NCBI GenBank assembly: GCA_910575585.1
Contig: CAJTGF010000005.1
Span: forward strand, 62,001-126,000
DNA length: 64,000 nt
Reading direction: 5' to 3'
Source: Clostridiaceae bacterium
GTDB lineage: Bacteria > Bacillota > Clostridia > Lachnospirales > Lachnospiraceae
A model generated the notes under the pieces. It was not told where the DNA came from. It saw only the letters and a program-made list of their open reading frames with translations, and made no database searches. The position numbers and the translations under genes were made by a program. Shown here piece by piece: positions 26,490 to 34,150 of this stretch (position 1 is its first letter; every line of letters starts with the position of its first letter).

Positions 26490-27392
26490 ATGAAAGAAAA
26501 GAAAGGAACCAGCCAAAAAGCCAGGCGGGACAAAAGCAAAGAGAGAACTTTCTTTTTGTTTACCGTCCCCGGATTTTTGCTGTACAGCTTCTTTTTTATC
26601 GTACCTGTCTTGATGGGAATCTACTACAGCATCACTGACTGGGACGGAATAAGCAAAAGCTACAACTTCATCGGACTTGGAAACTATGTGAAGATCTTTC
26701 ACACCAACCAGTTTTTGGACGCCCTGTTTTTCACGCTGAAATACACGGCCCTGCTGATCGTGTTTACCATTGTCCTGGGGATCGTCATTGCCATGCTCCT
26801 GAACCGGAAGATCAAGGGCAGAGGCTTTTTCAGGACCGTCTACTTTATCCCCGCGGTCTTAAGCTCCCTGACTGTGGGCCTGATCTTTAATAAGATATGC
26901 TACTACATGATACCGGTCATCGGAAACGCGCTTCACATCCAGGCTTTGAGCCAGAATCCTCTCGCGGATAAAAATCTGGCCATGTGGACCATTTTGTTTG
27001 TGAACCTGTGGCAGGGGCTTTGCATCCCCACGCTTTTGTTTCTGGCAGGGCTCCAGAGCGTGCCTGTGGACCTCTACGACGGAGCTGCCCTTGACGGGGC
27101 GTCATCCTGGGATATTTTCCGGTATATCACCCTGCCTTTTATCCTTCCGGTAGTCAGCGTGGTGTTTGTGCTGACGCTGAAAAGCGGTCTGATGGTATTT
27201 GACTACATCAAGGCCATGACCGACGGCGGACCCGGAAGCGCTACCCGAAGCGTGGCCATGCTGATCTATAAACATGGCTTTACCCAGAATAAATATGCGT
27301 TCAGTATTGCGGAATCCATTGTCATGGGAATCCTGGTAGCCGCCATATCTGCCGCGCAGATTTATTTTACAGACAAGAAGAAGGCGGTGTAA
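26490..27392 (+). CDS. Sugar ABC transporter permease (MalF-like)
   Basis: A 300-aa inner-membrane subunit with six predicted helices. The first helix follows a basic N-terminal tail (KGTSQKARRDKSKER). The EAA loop that docks the ATPase is YDGAALDGASSWDIFRYITL, with the conserved Gly. AAAGGAGGG precedes the ATG. It pairs with the next permease to form the translocation channel of the putative alpha-galactoside importer. Confidence 0.92.
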   Translation: MKEKKGTSQKARRDKSKERTFFLFTVPGFLLYSFFFIVPVLMGIYYSITDWDGISKSYNFIGLGNYVKIFHTNQFLDALFFTLKYTALLIVFTIVLGIVIAMLLNRKIKGRGFFRTVYFIPAVLSSLTVGLIFNKICYYMIPVIGNALHIQALSQNPLADKNLAMWTILFVNLWQGLCIPTLLFLAGLQSVPVDLYDGAALDGASSWDIFRYITLPFILPVVSVVFVLTLKSGLMVFDYIKAMTDGGPGSATRSVAMLIYKHGFTQNKYAFSIAESIVMGILVAAISAAQIYFTDKKKAV

Positions 27393-27396
27393 TGGT

Positions 27397-28233
27397 ATGG
27401 TAGAAGGAAGAAAACAGCATAACGCGCTTACGTATATCATTTTGGTGCTGGGGATCTTGCTGATCATATTCCCACTGTATGTCACCTTTGTGACTGCCTT
27501 AAAGTCAGACGCCCAAAGCTCCAAAAGCTTTTTCACCCTGCCGATCCCTATGTATCTGGAAAGTTTCAAAGAAGTCCTTTCCAGCGAGCGGTATTGGCGC
27601 TCCTTTTTAAACACCGTCTACATCACGGCCATTGTGCTGGGAGGCAATATCATCATCATGCCGGCCATGAGCTACGCGGTGGCCAGGAAGATGCCGGCCA
27701 GCAAAGCCTACCGGCTGGTATATTATTTCCTGCTTTTGGGGATCTTTATCCCCTTCCAGGTGAAGATGATGCCCTTAGTCAAGCTTTTAAGCTCCTTAAA
27801 TATGATGAATCCCACCGGGCTTGGCATCCTGTGCATCTCCAGCTCCACCTGCGAGAGCGTGTTCTTGTTTGTGGGGTATATGGGGGCCATCCCTCCGGAT
27901 ATGGAGGAGGCGGCCTGGATCGACGGGGCCAGCACCATGCGCACCTACCGGTCCGTGGTATTCCCCCTGTTAAAGCCCATGCTGGCTACGGTCCTTATTA
28001 AACAGGGCCTGTGGATGTGGAACGACTTTATGCTTCCTCTCATCACCTTGAACCGAGGGTGGAAAGACTGGACCCTGACTTTGTTCCAGTACAATTTCTC
28101 CACAGAGTATTCCATTAATTACAGCCTGACCTTTGCAACCTTTGTGGCTTCCATGCTGCCGCTATTAATCTTTTACTGCTTCATGCAAAAATCCATTATC
28201 GGCGGCCTTACATCGGGAGCCGTAAAGAGCTGA
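27397..28233 (+). CDS. Sugar ABC transporter permease (MalG-like)
   Basis: A 278-aa partner permease starting 4 bases after the previous stop, implying translational coupling. It has six hydrophobic helices, with the EAA loop MEEAAWIDGASTMRTYRSVV and a C-terminus QKSIIGGLTSGAVKS that is typical of MalG-type subunits and contacts the ATPase. Together with the binding lipoprotein and a shared ATPase it should import an oligosaccharide. Confidence 0.93.
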   Translation: MVEGRKQHNALTYIILVLGILLIIFPLYVTFVTALKSDAQSSKSFFTLPIPMYLESFKEVLSSERYWRSFLNTVYITAIVLGGNIIIMPAMSYAVARKMPASKAYRLVYYFLLLGIFIPFQVKMMPLVKLLSSLNMMNPTGLGILCISSSTCESVFLFVGYMGAIPPDMEEAAWIDGASTMRTYRSVVFPLLKPMLATVLIKQGLWMWNDFMLPLITLNRGWKDWTLTLFQYNFSTEYSINYSLTFATFVASMLPLLIFYCFMQKSIIGGLTSGAVKS

Positions 28234-28251
28234 CACATAGAAGGAGGAGAC

Positions 28252-29079
28252 ATGAAGATCCAATATTTGGGGACCGCGGCGGCAGAAGGGTGGCCGGGGA
28301 TCTTCTGCCGCTGCGACGTGTGCAAAAAAGCGCTGCGCCTTGGCGGAAAGAATATCCGGACCCGCTCCCAGGCGGTCATTGACGACAAGATCCTGGTGGA
28401 CCTTCCCCAGGACACCTACAGCCACATGCTGACTTACGGCTTGGACATGCCAAATATCCGCACCCTTTTCGTGACCCATTCCCACCAAGACCACTGGTAT
28501 CCGGAGGAGCTGATGATGCGGCGGGAGGGCTTTGCCGTGGACATGAACGGAGTGCTTGACATCTACGGCAACGACGCCGCTTTTCACTATTTGGACCGGG
28601 TGGAGGCCGAGGCGCTGGAATACTCGCCCAACAAAGCCCAGATCCGCTACCACCAGATCAGGGAATTTCAGGAGTATACGGCGCAAGGCTACCGGTTCAT
28701 CCCCCTGAAAGCCGCCCATAATCCCAGGGAAAACTGCTTCCTCTACCTGATCCAAAAGGACGGCAAAACCCTGTTCTACGGCAACGACACCGGGTATCTG
28801 CCAGAGGAGACCTGGGACTTTATCCAGGGGTACCATTTTGATCTTGTGAGCATGGACTGCACCATGCAGAAGACGCGGCTTGAGACAAACCACATGGGGC
28901 TTTCCAACAATGTGGATGTAGCCAAACGGCTGCGGGACATGGGCTGCGCCAATGATTGCACCAAGTTTGTGGTCACCCATTTCTCCCACAACGGCGGCTG
29001 GCTCCATGAGGAGATGGAAGAGAGGGCGAAGGAACACGGATTTATCACCGCCTATGACGGCATGACAGTAGAATTTTAA
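28252..29079 (+). CDS. Metallo-beta-lactamase-fold hydrolase
   Basis: A 275-aa cytoplasmic MBL-fold protein. It has the PhnP-like N-terminus (MKIQYLGTAAAEGWPGIFCR) with two Cys (CRCDVC), the metal motif THSHQDHW, then AAHNP, GNDTGYLPEE and a final VVTHFSHNGG carrying metal-binding His/Asp positions. Relatives hydrolyse phosphodiester, cyclic phosphate or lactone bonds. AGAAGGAGG precedes the ATG and it starts 18 bases after the permease, so it belongs to the sugar operon. A role in processing a sugar cyclic phosphate or lactone is inference. Confidence 0.8.
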   Translation: MKIQYLGTAAAEGWPGIFCRCDVCKKALRLGGKNIRTRSQAVIDDKILVDLPQDTYSHMLTYGLDMPNIRTLFVTHSHQDHWYPEELMMRREGFAVDMNGVLDIYGNDAAFHYLDRVEAEALEYSPNKAQIRYHQIREFQEYTAQGYRFIPLKAAHNPRENCFLYLIQKDGKTLFYGNDTGYLPEETWDFIQGYHFDLVSMDCTMQKTRLETNHMGLSNNVDVAKRLRDMGCANDCTKFVVTHFSHNGGWLHEEMEERAKEHGFITAYDGMTVEF

Positions 29080-29088
29080 AGGTTAACC

Positions 29089-29145
29089 ATAAGGACTCTG
29101 CGGGAATTAGCGCAACGCTCTAGCATCTTCCCGGCAGGTCCTTAT
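29089..29145 (+). terminator. Stem-loop after the sugar operon
   Basis: ATAAGGACTCTGC (29089-29101) pairs with GCAGGTCCTTAT (29134-29145) with one bulge, and an inner GGGAA/TTCCC stem sits within. The T-tail is weak (TGTTA). It probably ends the sugar operon transcript. Confidence 0.5.
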
Positions 29146-29230
29146 TGTTAGCGGGGAAACTGCCGACAAATGAGATTGCTGCGGCCTATGGAATGGAATC
29201 TTTCGGATGGGATCTGCCGAAAATCAGGTA

Positions 29231-29259
29231 TTGTCAATATGACAGGGGAAGCGTATAAT
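29231..29259 (+). promoter_or_regulatory. Near-consensus promoter of the 73-aa gene
   Basis: TTGTCA (29231-29236), exactly 17 bases and TATAAT (29254-29259). One of the strongest-looking promoters in the window, with a leader of roughly 105 bases. Confidence 0.75.
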
Positions 29260-29295
29260 GTACTTCCGGAGCCGCTTTGCGCCGGAGCTTGAGAC

Positions 29296-29347
29296 AGATT
29301 TGTAGATTTGCAGATTTGCAGGCGCAGGAGAGATTCCAAGAATACAT
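29296..29347 (+). promoter_or_regulatory. 5' leader with triple octamer repeat and a motif shared with the GH2 leader
   Basis: Three tandem octamers, AGATTTGT, AGATTTGC and AGATTTGC (29296-29319), run into GCAGGCGCAGGAGAGATTCC and AAGAATACAT (29318-29347). The latter matches GCAGGTGCAGGAGAGATTCC and GAGAGTACAT at 19840-19869. In both loci the motif ends 12-18 bases before an AGGAGG- or GGAGG-type ribosome site. Function unknown. Confidence 0.5.
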
Positions 29348-29370
29348 GTTAAGATAACGGAGGAAAAGAG

Positions 29371-29592
29371 ATGGATGTGAAAGAACAGATCAGGAAGATC
29401 GTAGAGGAGATCTCCAAAAACCCTGATATCAAAGAGCAGTTTGAAAAAGAACCAGTGAAAGTCATCGAGAAGATGATCGGCGTGGATCTGCCTGATGATA
29501 TGGTGTTGAAGATTATAGAAGGCGTCAAAGCAAAACTGACCATTGACGATGTGTCAAAGGTTACGGATGCTTTAAAAGGGTTATTCAAATGA
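29371..29592 (+). CDS. Small conserved protein resembling NHLP/Nif11-type leader peptides
   Basis: A 73-aa helical, charged protein. The pattern KNPDIKEQFEKEPVKVIEKM, then GVDLPDD and VKAKLTIDDV, resembles the nitrile-hydratase-alpha-like leader peptides (NHLP) of RiPP precursors: a helical D-x-x-x-x-F-x-x-x-P block followed by a V-x-LPDD turn. It lacks a Gly-Gly cleavage site and any Cys/Ser/Thr-rich core; the C-terminus is simply LKGLFK. No modification enzyme or transporter is adjacent. It may be a stand-alone domain of unrelated function. A strong promoter and CGGAGGA ribosome site suggest high expression. Confidence 0.65.
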   Translation: MDVKEQIRKIVEEISKNPDIKEQFEKEPVKVIEKMIGVDLPDDMVLKIIEGVKAKLTIDDVSKVTDALKGLFK

Positions 29593-29646
29593 TCACACCT
29601 GTAACCTTTACAGTCCCAAAGAGATGAAGAAGAAAGGAACGCTGCC

Positions 29647-30096
29647 ATAGGGTACAAGCTCAACGAATTTTCAAAATTCTGTGGCGTTTCCCCGCCAAAT
29701 CTGCGTTTTTATGAGAGGAAGGGCTATCCTCAGCCAGAACGCGCCGCCAGCGGATACCGCCAGTACACCCTAAAGGACGCTTACCGCATCAACACGTTTA
29801 ACCTGCTGACTTCTCAGGGCTTTACCGTCACCGAGGCAATTGACAGACTAAAGTATCACCATGGGGACGAATACTGCGCAGCTCTTGGGGAGCGCAACAA
29901 AGAGCTGGAACAACAGTTGTGGCTCATTGAGAAAAAGCTGCAGTGGAACAAAAAGATGCAGTATGTGTATTCCCACATAGAATACGAACTCTCCATAAGC
30001 AGGACCATTGACCTTCCGGAGATGGTCTTTTTATCTTGCGTAAAAGACGACAGATTCCAGGAATCCTACATAAACAACGACATCATCAAGCAATGG
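29647..30096 (+). pseudogene. MerR-family regulator fragment (lost start, 3' deletion)
   Basis: The frame from 29647 reads a MerR N-terminus: YKLNEFSKFCGVSPPNLRFY, ERKGYPQPE, GYRQYTLKDAYRIN, then a coiled-coil (LEQQLWLIEKKLQWNKK) and part of an effector domain to about DIIKQW. The first codon is ATA where family members have ATG, about 10 bases after AGAAAGGA, and no other in-frame start exists before a TTG at 29917. After base ~30096 homology stops and flavoprotein sequence begins in another frame. It therefore looks like a dead gene fused by deletion to its former neighbour. Confidence 0.65.
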
Positions 30097-31148
30097 GTAA
30101 AGCTGCTGCCTGCGAGACGAAGCTGCAGAAACAGGAAGATGCCTGGCTTTCTCTGGACACCCTTTTCGGGCATATGTACGCATTTTCCAATACCATGGTC
30201 AACGGAAAACTTCTGAAAAAAGTGCTGGCCAGGACCGGCAAAGCCATTGACGACATGATGGACCTTGGGGTGGTCATGTCTTTGTGGCCGGATGTGTATG
30301 GCAACGGTTTCCGGGCCCGCCACCTGATCGAATCCCACGGGGAAGAACGCATTGCCCCTATTGTCAATGACATTGAGGCAAACGGCGGCCAGTTTATCTA
30401 TTCCACACGGGTAACGGAAGCGGTGATGGAGGAAGGCAGGGTTGTGGGCCTTAAGGGTACCTGCGGCAGCGATATTGTTGAAGTCCGGGCCAAAGCTTCC
30501 CTGATCTGCACCGGAGGTTTCCTCGGCAGCAAAAAGATGCAGAAGCAATACTTTAATACGGAACTGTTTCCTCTGGGCAACACCATCAGAGACGGAAGCG
30601 GCATTGAACTGCTCCACAAGGCAGGCTGTGTGGACGACCGGCCTTTTGCCGTGCTGGGAAATGAATTTGGCGCCGTAGCCGCCGCCACCCAGGGCTGGCC
30701 GTTTACGGAGGCGTGGACCAACAAAAATGAGCATTACGGCTATTGTATCTTCGGCGGTCTCTACACCGACAGCAACGGTGAGCGGTTTATCGATGAGTCC
30801 CAGGTAGCCAGATTCCCTCTGGCCATCGGCGGGGAAGCCCTGGTCCGTCAGGGAAAAGCCTACTGCATCATGGACTCGGAATATTATGAGGGGATTAAGG
30901 AACAGGGGATCTTTGGCTTTTTAGGAAATCCGTCCCACTGGTCTGCAGGCAAAGAAGCCGACTACTACAAGACCACCCCGGAAAATGCCGAGGAACATCT
31001 TAGGAAAGCCATAGAAGAGGGATAGGCGGTGAAAGCGGACTCCATTCAAGAGATCGCCCAGGCGTTCGGCTTAAGCCGGCTGGAAGTGATGATCGGAAAC
31101 ATGAAAATATGGCGCAATCCTCAATCTTGGCACAAATGGGCTCAATGA
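30097..31148 (+). pseudogene. FAD-dependent fumarate-reductase-type flavoprotein, N-terminus deleted, TAG in frame
   Basis: The residues LFGHMYAFSNTMVNGKLLKK, GGQFIYSTRVTEAV, ASLICTGGFLG, FGGLYTDSNGERFIDES match the middle and C-terminal part of FAD-binding fumarate reductase / ketosteroid-dehydrogenase-like flavoproteins. The N-terminal dinucleotide-binding GxGxxG region is missing, removed at the junction with the MerR remnant. A TAG at 31023-31025 falls where relatives have Trp (EEG-W-AVKADSI); the same frame continues with AVKADSIQEIAQAFGL to TGA 31146-31148, and the family C-terminus is then lost. An isolated ATG at 30036 gives no credible active enzyme. Confidence 0.7.
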
Positions 31149-32187
31149 AGCCTCGGCTAACCGCATCGGAATATGGAGCAGAGATCAAAGTGACTGATTT
31201 CTACCGATACGAAAAGGCGGAGGGGATTGGGCAGAAGGAAATGCGCATCGGCGCAAGGCCCTGACAGAAAAACGGATAGTTGTCCAAAAATTATGAAGAT
31301 AAAATCATACAATTTGTAGCTTAAGACCAGCATATCAGAAGCTGATCTTGTTTTCACTCCGGCAGGAGCGGTCTTTCACTGTGCAGTCATTGTTGATTTC
31401 AGCCAGATATCAAATCCTATTCAATCCCCCTTTTTAAATGCATCCAACAAAATACACATTTTAGCTCCTCTTTTCAAAATCTTTCTATTTAGGAACGCTT
31501 TGTTTTCATATTTCAGATCATTACCCCAGATATTTAAAATTATAGCTTTTGGAAGTATTTTATCAAGTAAAGCGTAAAGTCCCTGGCTTTAGTCATGAAA
31601 ATTATCTGTTCCATTTGTAGAGTAATGTAAAGATTCGGTGTTTATTATAGAGAATACCAAAATATACATTAAGGAAAATCGTCGTTTTATTAACCGTCAT
31701 CCCAAAAAGTACATCTAAAAAAGCTTATATATGGAACGGTTAAGGAAGCGAACTATGAAGGAGGAGACTATGCAAAGAGCAGAACATGGAAACAATTGAG
31801 ATCATAAAGGGAAGTTTCTTTTGAACGAGGAAAACGAGATCCCCCAAGATCAGGATCCTCAGCAGATCCATGAAAGATTCAGAAAGTATGTAACGGATGT
31901 CCAGGAAGGCGGTTTCGTTTCTGAGAGAAGCAAGGCTTTACAAAATCATGAATCGGCGATACAAGACGCCAGCCGCGTATGTTAATGACGCACTGGCGAT
32001 GGTGGGTATCATTAACTTGAAAGAACTTTATAAAGATTTTCATAAAAAACACGGATCCGTAGGGAAACAGATATCCGAGTAACCTCACATTGTCAGAAGA
32101 AGGCTGATGCCAGACAAGATTCCCACTGGTATGCAGCTAATCTAGAGAAGCAAAGAAGTATCCATAAAGCTTAGATATAAAAAGCTA
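31149..32187. other. AT-rich intergenic region with no supported gene
   Basis: About 1 kb follows the flavoprotein remnant. It is AT-rich and holds short broken reading frames. The best is a TTG-started 54-codon frame at 31821-31985 behind AAAGGGA (ENEIPQDQDPQQIHERFRKY), and an overlapping frame 31897-32082 in another phase. AGGAGG at 31760-31765 leads only into a 9-codon frame. I recognise no family. It looks like eroded accessory DNA. Confidence 0.5.
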
Positions 32188-32216
32188 TTGTTTTCCATAT
32201 GGCTTTTGGTTATAAT
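32188..32216 (+). promoter_or_regulatory. Promoter of the Rpn-type nuclease gene
   Basis: TTGTTT (32188-32193), a 17-base spacer, then TATAAT (32211-32216), about 40 bases before the gene, followed by GGGGAGGG as ribosome site. Confidence 0.7.
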
Positions 32217-32254
32217 AAAAGCAGAAAGACGACAACAAACAGGGGAGGGATCGA

Positions 32255-33049
32255 ATGGAAACAGCCAAACGCACAATAAAAGATAGTGTCTTTTCAGACC
32301 TGTTCGGGGATAAGAAATACCTCCTCCAGCTCTATCAGGTCCTGCACCCGGAAGATACGCAGACCACGGAGGATGACTTAACGGATGTGACGATCCAGAA
32401 CGTCCTGACAGATGGCCTTTTTAATGACCTGGGGTTTAGGAGAGGCGACCGAGTGATGATCCTGGTAGAAAGCCAGTCTACTTGGAGCGTCAATATCATC
32501 ATAAGAGTTCTTTTATACCTGGCCCAGACCTGGAATGACCACATCGAAGAAACGAAACAGAACCGCTACGGGACCAGGAAGCTGGAACTTCCCTATCCAG
32601 AATTTTATGTGATCTTCACTGGGAAACGCCAGGATAAGCCGGAATATCTAAGCCTGTCAGAGGAGTTCTTCGGTGGGGAGAAGGAGTTCTTAGAAGTTAA
32701 GGTGAAGATGCTCTATGGCGATGGTGACGGCGATATCATCAGCCAATATGTGGATTTTACGAAGGTATACCAGGAGCAGGCAAGACTGCTGGGTAGGACC
32801 ATAGAGGCGGTGCGGGAAACGATCCGTATCTGCAAAGATAGGGGGATATTAAAGGAATATCTGTCAGCCCATGAAAAGGAGGTGGTCAGTATCATGATGG
32901 CACTATTCGATCAAGAAAAGGCCGTGGAGCAGTTTGGATATGAAAAAAAGCAGGAGGGTTACAACGAATTATTAAGAAATTTGGTTAAGGCAGGGGAACT
33001 CTCACCTGAAAAAGCTGCACAATATGCCCAGATGGTTAGTGGAAAATGA
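32255..33049 (+). CDS. Rpn-family PD-(D/E)xK nuclease (transposase_31-like)
   Basis: A 264-aa protein of the recombination-promoting nuclease / PD-(D/E)xK family transposase group. Visible features are KDSVFSDLFGDKKYLLQLY near the N-terminus, a nuclease core with GDRVMILVESQSTWSVNIII (Glu-x-Gln metal site), and YPEFYVIFTGK. The C-terminal quarter is helical (EKEVVSIMMALFDQEKAVEQ). E. coli Rpn proteins cleave DNA and aid RecA-independent recombination; this group is often multi-copy in Clostridia. It has its own promoter and stands alone. A related fragment follows immediately. Confidence 0.85.
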   Translation: METAKRTIKDSVFSDLFGDKKYLLQLYQVLHPEDTQTTEDDLTDVTIQNVLTDGLFNDLGFRRGDRVMILVESQSTWSVNIIIRVLLYLAQTWNDHIEETKQNRYGTRKLELPYPEFYVIFTGKRQDKPEYLSLSEEFFGGEKEFLEVKVKMLYGDGDGDIISQYVDFTKVYQEQARLLGRTIEAVRETIRICKDRGILKEYLSAHEKEVVSIMMALFDQEKAVEQFGYEKKQEGYNELLRNLVKAGELSPEKAAQYAQMVSGK

Positions 33050-33060
33050 CCAGACATCCC

Positions 33061-33129
33061 ATAAAAAGAAGATGGTCACTATCATGATGGCATTGTTCGA
33101 TCAGGAAATGGCCATGGAGCAATTTGGTA
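33061..33129 (+). repeat. Partial duplicate of the Rpn gene 3' region
   Basis: Bases 33061-33129 encode HKKKMVTIMMALFDQEMAME and QFG, closely matching residues near 206-230 of the upstream gene (HEKEVVSIMMALFDQEKAVE, bases 32870-32938). At the DNA level the copies share ATCATGATGGCA and TTCGATCA blocks. The duplicate begins 11 bases after the stop. It may be the scar of a second, deleted Rpn paralogue. Confidence 0.65.
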
Positions 33130-33179
33130 GCGGCAGCCATATGCCCCCTATTTCCTGTAGACATAACAAACACAGACAC

Positions 33180-33209
33180 GAAGGCTCTTTCGGGGGCCTT
33201 CTTCTTTTT
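33180..33209 (+). terminator. Terminator after the Rpn gene
   Basis: GAAGGC (33180-33185) pairs with GCCTTC (33196-33201), followed by a T-rich run (TTCTTTTT). Confidence 0.65.
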
Positions 33210-33305
33210 GCTTTTCGGGCAAATTGGACTTCCCGCCTGGAATTTTCTGCCAACATCCCAAATCAATCCATTTCTCGCATCCCGAACAAATTTCACTTAA
33301 CACGA

Positions 33306-33339
33306 TCCGAAAAAATCCAAATTCCGAAAAAATCCAAAT
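33306..33339. repeat. Perfect tandem duplication of a 17-mer
   Basis: TCCGAAAAAATCCAAAT occurs twice back to back (33306-33322 and 33323-33339), 4 bases before the -35 box of the next gene. It may be a regulator site or UP-element-like DNA, or simple slippage. The rest of 33140-33426 carries only the terminator and promoter listed. Confidence 0.75.
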
Positions 33340-33343
33340 TTTT

Positions 33344-33372
33344 TTGAAAAAGACGAAGTTTTATCTTATAAT
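33344..33372 (+). promoter_or_regulatory. Promoter of the flavin reductase gene
   Basis: TTGAAA (33344-33349), 17 bases, TATAAT (33367-33372). It lies directly after the tandem 17-mer repeat. Confidence 0.72.
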
Positions 33373-33426
33373 TGTATTCAGTAACAAGAAAACCGCAAAA
33401 AACTAAGAATTTTAGGAGGAAAACAG

Positions 33427-33987
33427 ATGAGAAAGAATTTCGGAGCAAAGCCGTGGACGTATCCGCAGCCGGTATTTATCATTGCCACCTATGGGGAGGA
33501 CGGGACGCCGGACGCCATGAATGCCGCATGGGGAGGAATCAGTGATGACACGCAGATTTCCATGTGCCTTTCCCCGGGGCATAAGACGGTGGCAAATATC
33601 CTGGCCCGGGGCGCTTTTACGGTGAGCATGGCGGATGCTGCCCATGTAGCGGAGTGCGATTATGTGGGAATTGAATCCGCGAATAAGGCGCCTGATAAGG
33701 TGGAAAAAGCTGGGTTCCACACGGAAAAGGCAGAGTTTGTGGATGCTCCCGTTATTGTGGAACTGCCCATGGCGGTAGAATGCAGGCTGATAAGCTATGA
33801 TAAAGAGAGCTGCAGGCTGGTGGGTGAGATTGTCAATGTTTCTGCTGATGAAAAGATTCTGGACGAAAACGGAAAGATTGACCCGGCAAAGCTGGATCCC
33901 ATTGTATTTGACCCGGTGAACCATGCCTATCTGAAACTGGGAGAAAAGGTGGGAGATGCCTTTAAAGACGGAATGAAACTGAAATAA
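33427..33987 (+). CDS. Flavin reductase-like / flavoredoxin-family protein
   Basis: A 186-aa FMN-binding split-barrel protein. Family marks are an N-terminal KPWTYPQPVFIIATYGEDGT, MNAAWGGISDDTQISMCLSP, then RGAFTVSMAD and a central VDAPVIVELPMAVECRLISY. Relatives bind FMN and act as flavoredoxins or NAD(P)H:flavin reductases. No Cys-rich partner is encoded nearby. The gene has a strong promoter and TTAGGAGGA ribosome site and appears monocistronic. Confidence 0.88.
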   Translation: MRKNFGAKPWTYPQPVFIIATYGEDGTPDAMNAAWGGISDDTQISMCLSPGHKTVANILARGAFTVSMADAAHVAECDYVGIESANKAPDKVEKAGFHTEKAEFVDAPVIVELPMAVECRLISYDKESCRLVGEIVNVSADEKILDENGKIDPAKLDPIVFDPVNHAYLKLGEKVGDAFKDGMKLK

Positions 33988-34150
33988 CAGCAAACCAAAC
34001 AGAAAAGAAAAGCAGCATAAAACCATGCAGGACGTCGACAAAAATATTGAATAAGATGCAAACAAGCAATGCCAGACTAAAAGAAATGATTAGGTAGATG
34101 GGGACGAAGGTACTGATAATTCCGAAGAACACAAAAAGGAGAATGCGCTT

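Noticed and set aside
21447-31025. UGA/UAG recoding, since two broken genes carry stops at conserved Trp codons
   Set aside because: The two stops differ (TGA and TAG), the WYL break is a frameshift, and all intact genes here use TGG for conserved Trp; independent decay is simpler.
31821-32082. Two small overlapping frames (54 and 61 codons) in the AT-rich gap
   Set aside because: One has a plausible ribosome site, but neither shows a family or coding signal strong enough; described only under the gap.
33024-33347. 107-codon frame after the Rpn gene
   Set aside because: Only its first third resembles the Rpn tail; the rest runs through the terminator and AT-rich promoter DNA, so it is treated as a duplicate fragment.
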